DNA from: Cyanothece sp. UBA12306
GTDB lineage: Bacteria > Cyanobacteriota > Cyanobacteriia > Cyanobacteriales > Microcystaceae
DNA length: 5,209 nt
Direction of reading: 5' to 3'
Assembly (NCBI GenBank): GCA_003448685.1
Contig: DLXW01000338.1
Coordinates: forward strand, 8,671 to 13,879
The stretch's first letter is position 1, and each line of letters starts with the position of its first letter. A program made the translations under genes and the position numbers. Of the stretch, positions 1 through 5,209 are shown in pieces. Below the pieces are notes generated by a model. It saw only the letters and a list, made by a program, of their open reading frames with translations, did not search any database and was not told the origin of the DNA.

Positions 1-758
1 CAGACATCAAACATTCCCTGATTAGTATTATAATAAATAAGTTGATCCCCACTGCGAACAGATAATTGAGACAGATCAACAGAAGTGGTATTTTCTGCTG
101 GTGGTAGGGGACTACGATACCAAGAGAAGGTTTTACCTCCTTGACGCAAATAGTGGGGTAAGGGGACATTACCTTGAGATAAATAGGTTTCTAAGTTGGG
201 GTTATCTCGTTTTGGTAGTCTTAGGGTTGCTTGACCATTATAGTTAGTTAAATTGCGGTTTAGGGCTTTTAATAGACCCATAAAGCTATTTTCTGGGTCA
301 ATGCAGCTAAAAGACCAGTGTTTTAAGGTAATTAAGCGAATATAATCTTCAGCTTCTGCATCGTGATAATTAAATGTACCATTATCATAAGCATTTTCCA
401 GAGAAACTAAATAAACAGTAGTTTTACCCCCTCTTAAGGGTAATCTATTGCTCATAATGACGGCTAATGGTTCACTGATAGGATCATCCTCAATATCTGT
501 CATTTGACGAATATGGGCTAAATACTCTAATTCATCAATGGTGGGTAAAATAATTTCTAATAAACTGCGTTTAACATCAACAACGGTAACTTGATCGGTT
601 AATTGATGGCCCGTTAAGCTTTCAAAATCATCTCTAGGAATATTTAAACCACGAAAATAGTAGTTTCCGAGGATATGATTGGGTTCTAAGTCCAGAAGCG
701 TCCCTGAAATTTGCTGATTTGCTGCATTTTGTTTAATTTCACCAACGGTAAGGGGTTG
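1..758 (-). pseudogene. Continuation of the same gene after the in-frame TGA; runs off the window
   Basis: The 252 complete codons after the TGA are all sense and stay in the same frame as the 142-residue ORF to base 3, leaving bases 2-1 as a partial codon. Numbered from the ATG at 1187, landmarks are VIMSNRLPLRGGKTTVYLVSLE (243-264), YIRLITLKHWSF (282-293), ATLRLPKR (320-327), NVPLPHYLRQGGKTFSWYRS (340-359) and GMFDV (391-395). These fit my recollection of the middle of the same uncharacterised family (NRLP...LVSLE, then RL.sL..W.F, then PLPH..R.G.....WYR.PL). There is no ATG, GTG or TTG between the TGA and the ATG at 503 (residue 229), so independent translation would lose about 85 residues. 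The gene looks inactivated by one nonsense substitution. A sequencing error or stop-codon readthrough would also explain it. The 3' end lies outside the window. Confidence 0.72.
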
Positions 759-1187
759 TCATATGATGGGGTTTTCTAAGGTTTCTAAGGTAACTTTTTG
801 TAAGGGTAATATATCTGGAGAAATACCTTGGTTTTCTTGGTCATGAATCACTAAAAGGGCTAACCAAGGGGCATTTTCTCGATATAACTGGGCTAATCTT
901 TCCCACGGTAAGGTACTACGGTTTAAAATAATATGGGGTAAATTATGGGCATGATCTCCAAGATTGTTAGCAGGGGGAAAAACAGTATGGATCTCTTGGG
1001 GGGTTAATTCAAAGGGATCACCATTAATGACAAATTCTTGTTTAGCCTCAAAACTGTCCTGATTTTCCTTAACTGTAATGTTTTGTTTAACCGTAATGGT
1101 ATATTTTCCCGCATTTAACGGGGTTTGATGACTTTGGATCAATTGGATTTTATCGTTAGTGGTGGTGTCACGAACAGTATTAGCCAT
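759..1187 (-). CDS. N-terminal part of an uncharacterised conserved protein, cut by in-frame TGA
   Basis: This encodes 142 residues from the ATG at 1187 to the TGA at 761-759. Landmarks are LNAGKYTITVKQNI (24-37), FVINGDPFELTPQEIHTVFPP (52-72; Phe, Gly and PP positions distinctive), LPHIILNRSTLPWERL (83-98) and APWLALLVI (106-114). I recall the same order of motifs (beta strand, PPA..G, LPH..L.R.TLPWER, PWLALL) at the start of longer uncharacterised bacterial proteins found near DUF6603 genes. No function is known to me. The product looks too short for that family, and coding sequence continues in the same frame after the TGA, so this is probably the 5' part of a broken gene and not a complete small protein. 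It lies 39 bases downstream of the giant gene and is likely co-transcribed with it. No signal peptide or membrane helix is seen. Confidence 0.8.
   Translation of the reverse strand: MANTVRDTTTNDKIQLIQSHQTPLNAGKYTITVKQNITVKENQDSFEAKQEFVINGDPFELTPQEIHTVFPPANNLGDHAHNLPHIILNRSTLPWERLAQLYRENAPWLALLVIHDQENQGISPDILPLQKVTLETLENPII
774..791 (-). repeat. Perfect 9-bp tandem duplication, in frame
   Basis: Two adjacent copies of ACCTTAGAA (minus strand) at 791-783 and 782-774 encode Thr-Leu-Glu twice. The repeat ends 12 bases before the TGA that interrupts the gene. Such a unit can expand or contract by replication slippage without breaking the frame. Confidence 0.8.
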
Positions 1188-1226
1188 AGTTTTTCAGTAA
1201 AAATTGCCAGTAAAATGTCAAAAAGT
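1188..1226 (-). promoter_or_regulatory. Short intergenic gap, translation start region, no clear RBS
   Basis: A 39-base AT-rich spacer lies between the TAA of the giant gene and the ATG of the next gene. A TGA at 1196-1194, in frame with the downstream ATG, fixes that ATG (1187) as the first possible start. There is no GGAG-like Shine-Dalgarno sequence; only GAAAAA precedes the start. An 8-base direct repeat, CAGTAAAA on the plus strand, occurs at 1195-1202 and 1208-1215. No terminator hairpin is visible, which favours one transcript across both genes. Confidence 0.5.
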
Positions 1227-4200
1227 TTAAACTTCGAGCAATTGAGGCGCAATAACAAAAGCTTGCTCAACATCATTGTTCAAAGCTTGTAAATCAATGG
1301 TGTTAATTTCTTCTTCCCTAAACCCTAATTCAGAGAGGAGTTGTCTGCGGGTACTGTATTGGGTGATTATATTTTGAGCGATCGCTTGTGAACGTTGATC
1401 TTCATCGGTTTCAGAATTTAAGGAAAATTCGCTAAAAGATTGCCATTCATAGAAATTGGTTAGGTTTTCTGTATCATAACTTAAGTTCCCTTTGGGTATG
1501 GCTTGGGTTTTTCCTGGTTTGGGTGGGTTTTTCGGTTTGACTTCAAAACCAGATATAACATTGACGAATTTTTCCGCGTTTAAGTCAGTTTGTTGTTTTT
1601 CCCCCCATAAAGCAATGGGAACATTTTTCCTAACAGGTTCGTAACTAAATTCGGCTTCTTCGTTGGTTTGGCTTTTAATGGTAATCGTATAATCAGATTG
1701 GCTAAATTGATTCTCATTAGCCGCCATTGGTGCAATACCAACGGGTTCTTGTCTAGTGGTATCGTCAATGAAATCAAAACCTTCTGCTTTTTTGATAGGA
1801 ATCACTGAACCGACAATTAAGGTAAAATCCTTGGGATTCATGATCCACAGTTCAGATCTGCTTTGTTCTATGGTTTTTAGTAGTCCTTGCTTAACCCTAA
1901 TCGTACATATTTCCTCTGAAGCTGGTAAAAATGAGGTTTTAAATTCACTCCAAGAAATGGAAGGCAAAACCCGTGACATTCGGTTACCAAAGCGTACCGT
2001 AAAGGAGATGACAGAAATATCTATTTTGGCTGTTCCAGAAAATTCAGGGCCCCAAATATGCAAGGATGCGCTAACATCCACAGAAATTCGCTTGCGAAAC
2101 CCAAAGATTTTAAAGGTATAAGCAACCCCTATTTTCACTGAGAGACGAATATCGTAAAAATAAGGCTGCCATGAGATTAAAAAATGCGCCTCAGTAATAT
2201 ACCAAGCTTTCAATCTACCTGACTGCCAAACCGCTTCGAGTCTTCCCCCTGCCATAAATGCAGAGGCAGTGATGGCAAAATAAATCCCCCCTTTAATGGA
2301 TAATTTATCACTAATGCGCCAATTTAACCCTAAACGATCAACTTTCGGATAATGTGCCGGAACTCGATAGTCGGGATGATATCCTCCCACCGTCAGGACA
2401 AAGTCTCCTTCATAGTCTCCTGCAAACCAACAATAAAAGGCAAATCCCCCTGATAATTGGCAGTCTCGCGCAAATACATAAGAATCAGGCATTACCTTTC
2501 CTTCTACCTGTAAAATGCCTTCTGAGGGTATAAAACGGGCTAATAGGGCAATTCTAACTTCTGCTAAGGGAGGAACCCCTGGATTAATTTCTGCTGAGGG
2601 GGCGATAATAGTAGAGAGGCCAATTAAATTAATTTCCAGGCGATCGCCTAACGCAACGACTAATAAGGCAAAAGATTCAATTAATTTAAAGGAAGTAAAC
2701 TTAATCCCTACAGCAAAGGCTATTTGTCCCACTTGTGGCGGAATATAGGGCAATAGGTTCCTTTGCATCTCAATTAACCCTGTTGTTCCCTTCGTTGCGC
2801 CAGATAAAGCTGCTTGGACGAGAGGATATTGGGGAACTTGGTCGAGGGTGGGTAGAATTACAGAACGGTTATAGGCAAACCCTAACGCTAGTCCGGTGAC
2901 AAAGAAGAAAGAGGGGCCCCCAAGGGGATAGTCTAATATTCCATAGATGAATAAGGAAGGATGTCCTTCACTGGTTTCGCTGTAGGACCCAATGGCTGAT
3001 AAGGTTAATTCAGAGGTACTAATGACAACGCTTCCGGCATATTCATTACCCAGTTTTAAGAATGCACCAGCAATGGTTAAGTTACTACCACTTTGATAGT
3101 CGATACCCAGTCCTTGTAAGCGAAATTGAGGACTAAAGGGTTGTAACGCTGAACCGACGGCTAAACCATCAAGGGAAAGGGTGAGTCCGCTAAAGGAAAG
3201 GTCAGCATCCAAAAGGAACCAAATAGCTGAGTCTTGATATTGTATGCCAATTCTTTCAAAATAGACGGGGCCAAAGGTTTTTTGTAGTGAGAACCAAGTA
3301 GCGTCCTCAGAGGTCGTGGTAGTGATATTAGAATTATCGGATATGGGGTTAGGGGAGGTTTCTGGGGTGGGATCTGGTTCTGTTTCGGAGGAGATAGGAA
3401 GGGCTAAAATTTCTGTTGTTTCCCCAAATTGTAGATTAGCCGAAAGGTTGAACCCTTTTTTAATAGCGGGTGTTGTTTCTGTTTGATTTTCGCTGGTTGG
3501 TAGGGGAAGTTTGCTAATTGTTTCGGGGATCAGATTATTAAAGGTTTCTGCTTCTTCTAGATTGAGGTTTTGGGAAGCAATAATAAATTGTAAGTCATCA
3601 ACTTTAATGGTTTGTTCTGGGGGAAATTGTTTTCCTACTAGGGGAAGGTTCGATAAATTAAGTTGGGAACCGAGATTAAGTCCGAAGAGAAAGCTAGTTT
3701 TTTCTTGGTTTTTACTGTAAGCAAATAAGGCATCTTGTAAGGTAATTTGTAAGCTTTCAGGGATATAGGTAGCAATATTATTAGAAACGTCAGCAACGAG
3801 GTTTTTAATAATTAGGGAATCACCATTAGGGTTATTATAAGCAGCAATGAAGGTTTTAGCTTTATTATCTTTACTAAAGATCAGGTTAAATTGTAAGTTA
3901 TTTATCGTGATGTAACCACTGAAATCTATTGTTGATGATTCTTTTTGAATAGTGATAATAGTCTTTAGTTGTTGATTATCAATAGATAAATTTCCTTCAC
4001 AGATAAAAGCAAAATATTTAGTATTGCTATTTAATTTAAGTGTTAATGTTTCAATATAAAATTCTTTAATTGACTCTGGCAGTGTAACTCCACTATCAAC
4101 TTGTTGAGTTAACCAATCAATTAGCTGACCTATTGGAAGATTTTCAGCAATTCCTTCAACTTCCCAGCCATTATGATAATTAGCACTTAAATAAAGATTG

Positions 4201-5147
4201 ACATCTGAAATTGTTAAAGTTGCATTGAAACTACCCTGATATGAGTTGCCACTTTCGCCATAAATACCTTCGACTCTAAAGCGAGTATTTAAAATATTGA
4301 AACCTGTTATGATTTCCCACTGACTACTGACATCAAGAAAAAGACCAAAAACCTTAGCCCCGACGATCTTTGTTTTATAGTTATAATCAATTTGCAACGC
4401 ATCAAAGTTAAGACTTTGAAGCCCTTCCGACGGTCCGACAAGCTTTTCCATAAGTGTACCGATGGGTAAGCTTTCTCTCAATTGCAAAAACAATTGTCCA
4501 TCAGGATATGTTCCACCACATCTCAGTCGAAACTGTCCATCCCCTGGATCTCCAAAAGTAGCTTCTGCTGTAAGACTAGCAAACACGCTTCTCGAAGCAT
4601 TATTAAAAGGATCAAAAATTGTGACGTAAAATGATACCCCTTCAATAGCTAGAGGGATCGGATTGGAGAGTAACTGCCATGTTTGGTTAATTTCCACTGA
4701 AAACTCTAGTTTTAAAAGAGTTTTCAAGGATTTAGAAAACTCCAATTCTAGGGAAATTTCGTTACCTACTGGAAATGATGGGGGTTCGGGTAAACCAAAG
4801 GAGGCAGAGTCTCCTAAGAGATGTTCTGGTTGATCTTGGTATGTTCCCTTTGCCCAAATTAAGTCACCTACAATGGGATAGGCAAGATTAATCGAGATCC
4901 GTTTGTTACCAGGATAGATAAAGTCACCTTGCACCCCAACGCTGGTGTCTTGGGGGGTAAAATAAGGCACTGACAATAAAGTGACGGCTGCGTTTTGAAA
5001 GGAAAAGTCACCATCCCCAAAATTACGACCTCTTGGTGGAAGTTGGAGCAATAAATGGGGAAAACCCCCTTCTGGTTCTAGTTTGGCTTTGGCAAATCTT
5101 AGACCATTACCGCCTAAAAAGTTCTCTATATCTCCAAGCCAAGGCAT
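1227..5147 (-). CDS. Giant beta-rich DUF6603-like protein
   Basis: This frame encodes 1306 residues ending in TAA. The function is unknown and no enzyme motif, nucleotide-binding loop or signal peptide is visible. In order it holds an N-terminal beta-rich region (about 1-165), degenerate repeat modules (about 166-525), a low-complexity linker (586-615), a conserved core (about 616-1060) and a variable tail (1061-1306). I assign the core to DUF6603 from recalled family motifs: FGPVYFERIGIQY (625-637), LGGPSFFFVTGLALGFAYNR (742-761), KFTSFKLIESFALL (816-829), GGFAFYCWF (900-908), GGYHPDYRVPAHYP (921-934) and LHIWGPEFSG (1029-1038). Alternating hydrophobic and polar residues throughout suggest beta sheet. 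Some stretches (about 742-760 and 820-850) are hydrophobic but interrupted by charge or glycine, so they are not clear membrane helices. The ATG at 5147 has no good Shine-Dalgarno sequence (only GAAGAA directly abutting it), and the frame is open upstream, so the true N-terminus may lie outside the window. The next gene starts 39 bases downstream on the same strand. I am sure of the coding, fairly sure of the family and unsure of the start. Confidence 0.93.
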   Translation of the reverse strand: MPWLGDIENFLGGNGLRFAKAKLEPEGGFPHLLLQLPPRGRNFGDGDFSFQNAAVTLLSVPYFTPQDTSVGVQGDFIYPGNKRISINLAYPIVGDLIWAKGTYQDQPEHLLGDSASFGLPEPPSFPVGNEISLELEFSKSLKTLLKLEFSVEINQTWQLLSNPIPLAIEGVSFYVTIFDPFNNASRSVFASLTAEATFGDPGDGQFRLRCGGTYPDGQLFLQLRESLPIGTLMEKLVGPSEGLQSLNFDALQIDYNYKTKIVGAKVFGLFLDVSSQWEIITGFNILNTRFRVEGIYGESGNSYQGSFNATLTISDVNLYLSANYHNGWEVEGIAENLPIGQLIDWLTQQVDSGVTLPESIKEFYIETLTLKLNSNTKYFAFICEGNLSIDNQQLKTIITIQKESSTIDFSGYITINNLQFNLIFSKDNKAKTFIAAYNNPNGDSLIIKNLVADVSNNIATYIPESLQITLQDALFAYSKNQEKTSFLFGLNLGSQLNLSNLPLVGKQFPPEQTIKVDDLQFIIASQNLNLEEAETFNNLIPETISKLPLPTSENQTETTPAIKKGFNLSANLQFGETTEILALPISSETEPDPTPETSPNPISDNSNITTTTSEDATWFSLQKTFGPVYFERIGIQYQDSAIWFLLDADLSFSGLTLSLDGLAVGSALQPFSPQFRLQGLGIDYQSGSNLTIAGAFLKLGNEYAGSVVISTSELTLSAIGSYSETSEGHPSLFIYGILDYPLGGPSFFFVTGLALGFAYNRSVILPTLDQVPQYPLVQAALSGATKGTTGLIEMQRNLLPYIPPQVGQIAFAVGIKFTSFKLIESFALLVVALGDRLEINLIGLSTIIAPSAEINPGVPPLAEVRIALLARFIPSEGILQVEGKVMPDSYVFARDCQLSGGFAFYCWFAGDYEGDFVLTVGGYHPDYRVPAHYPKVDRLGLNWRISDKLSIKGGIYFAITASAFMAGGRLEAVWQSGRLKAWYITEAHFLISWQPYFYDIRLSVKIGVAYTFKIFGFRKRISVDVSASLHIWGPEFSGTAKIDISVISFTVRFGNRMSRVLPSISWSEFKTSFLPASEEICTIRVKQGLLKTIEQSRSELWIMNPKDFTLIVGSVIPIKKAEGFDFIDDTTRQEPVGIAPMAANENQFSQSDYTITIKSQTNEEAEFSYEPVRKNVPIALWGEKQQTDLNAEKFVNVISGFEVKPKNPPKPGKTQAIPKGNLSYDTENLTNFYEWQSFSEFSLNSETDEDQRSQAIAQNIITQYSTRRQLLSELGFREEEINTIDLQALNNDVEQAFVIAPQLLEV
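1378..1385. repeat. HIP1 palindrome GCGATCGC
   Basis: This is an exact copy of the highly iterated palindrome that is strongly over-represented in many cyanobacterial genomes. It lies inside the 3' part of the giant gene. It supports cyanobacterial origin and long residence in such a genome. Confidence 0.85.
1968..3302 (-). other. DUF6603-like core domain of the giant protein
   Basis: This covers residues about 616-1060 and is the most conserved-looking part of the protein. It is dense in Gly, aromatic and Pro motifs. Candidate functional residues are the polar/aromatic cluster at 921-943 (bases 2319-2387), with His924, Asp926, His932, Tyr933 and Asp937. Other landmarks are the Cys896 and Cys906 pair flanking GGFAFY and the run KGGIYFAITASAFMAGG (952-968). 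The domain ends at a beta-strand pattern, SVISFTVRFGNRM (1046-1058). The family name rests on recalled motifs and not on a search. The exact edges are approximate. Confidence 0.75.
2639..2648. repeat. HIP1 palindrome, extended GGCGATCGCC
   Basis: This second exact GCGATCGC (2640-2647) is extended by one base on each side to a 10-base palindrome. It lies inside the segment encoding the conserved core of the giant protein. The extended form is common among cyanobacterial HIP1 sites. Confidence 0.85.
3303..3392 (-). other. Pro/Thr/Ser/Glu-rich interdomain linker
   Basis: Residues 586-615 are low in hydrophobic residues and rich in Pro, Thr, Ser, Glu and Asn, including the run ITTTTSED. This is a probable disordered hinge between the repeat half of the giant protein and the DUF6603-like core. 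It divides the protein into two units that could act or be processed separately. No protease site can be named from the sequence. Confidence 0.6.
3672..3926 (-). repeat. Protein repeat module 3 (residues ~408-492)
   Basis: This is the third, most diverged copy. LPIG is replaced by a DVSNNIATY segment, followed by IPESLQITLQDALFAYS (462-478) that aligns with LPESIKEFYIETLTL of module 2 at an offset of 106 residues. It closes with the strand TSFLFGLNLG (484-493). A further partial unit, NLPLVGKQFPPEQTI (500-514), may continue the series. Membership is less certain than for modules 1 and 2. Confidence 0.5.
3993..4241 (-). repeat. Protein repeat module 2 (residues ~303-385)
   Basis: This is the second copy and the clearest. 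It has a hairpin ending in a Y-H-N-G-W-E-V strand (324-330), LPIG (337-340) with helix QLIDWLTQQV, then LPESIKEFYIETLTL (356-370) and a closing strand YFAFICEG (378-385). It matches module 1 at the LPIG and helix positions and module 3 at the LPES position. The DNA here is very AT-rich: about 24 percent GC over 3901-4080, counted by hand. Confidence 0.6.
4338..4580 (-). repeat. Protein repeat module 1 (residues ~190-270)
   Basis: This is the first of three degenerate copies of a beta-rich module in the giant protein. It has a short beta hairpin, a strand of the form Y-x-D-G-Q-L-F-L (214-221), then LPIG (227-230) followed by an amphipathic TLMEKL helix. A segment LQSLNFDALQIDYN (243-256) then aligns with the LPES-type segment of the next modules. 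The LPIG motif recurs exactly 110 residues later. The module edges were placed by eye. Confidence 0.6.
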
Positions 5148-5209
5148 TTCTTCAATGACTCTAACAGGAGGTTGACCCGTTGGTTCAGTAGCACTGGTTT
5201 GCCAGACAT
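5148..5209 (-). other. Open frame upstream of the annotated start; possible N-terminal extension
   Basis: Reading in the frame of the giant gene, the 20 complete codons before the ATG at 5147 contain no stop and no ATG, GTG or TTG. They translate as VWQTSATEPTGQPPVRVIEE. The coding sequence may therefore begin beyond the window. Alternatively, this is the 5' leader or the overlapping end of an upstream gene, since another minus-strand frame has a TGA at 5187-5185. No promoter is recognisable here. Confidence 0.45.

Noticed and set aside
725..764. Selenocysteine insertion at the TGA.
   Set aside because: Only a weak 5-base stem (TTACC/GGTGA with a 3-base loop) follows the TGA, unlike a bacterial SECIS element. 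Cyanobacteria generally lack this machinery, and the context shows no redox motif.
735..764. A new small gene starting at the ATG that overlaps the TGA (ATATGA).
   Set aside because: That frame runs only seven codons before its own TGA, so it cannot restart the downstream segment.
1580..1777. A 65-codon minus-strand open frame in another frame of the giant gene.
   Set aside because: It is fully nested in the 3' part of the giant gene, with unconvincing composition and no motif.
1756..2121. A 121-codon plus-strand open frame.
   Set aside because: It lies antisense within the giant gene, its translation has no recognisable motif, and it has no start signal. It is a shadow of the minus-strand coding.
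2515..2748. A 77-codon plus-strand open frame with a CPTC-like pair of cysteines.
   Set aside because: It is antisense to the conserved DUF6603-like core. The two cysteines alone do not make a zinc-binding protein, and no ribosome binding site is seen.
3511..3720. A 69-codon plus-strand open frame.
   Set aside because: It is antisense to the giant gene, low in information, and without start signals.
1..5209. The window begins and ends with the same 7 bases (cagacat at 1-7 and 5203-5209), and the reading frames would join, as if the molecule were circular or a tandem repeat fusing the two genes.
   Set aside because: Seven bases is too short to support circularity. I also recall the interrupted family continuing differently after the GMFDV position. 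Chance is the simpler explanation; reads spanning the junction would settle it.

Overview
The window is a stretch of bacterial DNA, almost certainly cyanobacterial. It is low in GC overall and carries two exact copies of the HIP1 palindrome GCGATCGC (1378-1385 and 2640-2647), a hallmark of cyanobacterial genomes. All coding lies on the minus strand and reads from high to low coordinates. No tRNA, rRNA, CRISPR array, insertion sequence or clear terminator was found.

Layout in the direction of transcription: (1) 5209-5148 is an open frame with no start or stop, continuous with the next gene. (2) 5147-1227 encodes a very large (1306-residue) beta-rich protein. Its N-terminal half is made of degenerate modules of about 110 residues. 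A Pro/Thr/Glu-rich linker follows, then a highly conserved-looking core that I recognise as DUF6603-like, then a more variable C-terminal tail. (3) A 39-base gap. (4) 1187-759 is a 142-residue ORF ending in TGA. The same frame stays open after that TGA for 252 more codons to the edge of the window (758-3) and carries motif-rich sequence. The simplest reading is one longer gene interrupted by a single in-frame nonsense codon.

The two genes are close, co-directional and probably one transcript. From memory, proteins like the second gene occur near DUF6603 proteins in other bacteria. No function is established for either that I can name, so they are best treated as an uncharacterised paired system. 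Neither protein shows a signal peptide or a recognisable enzyme motif, and no mobile-element signature is visible.
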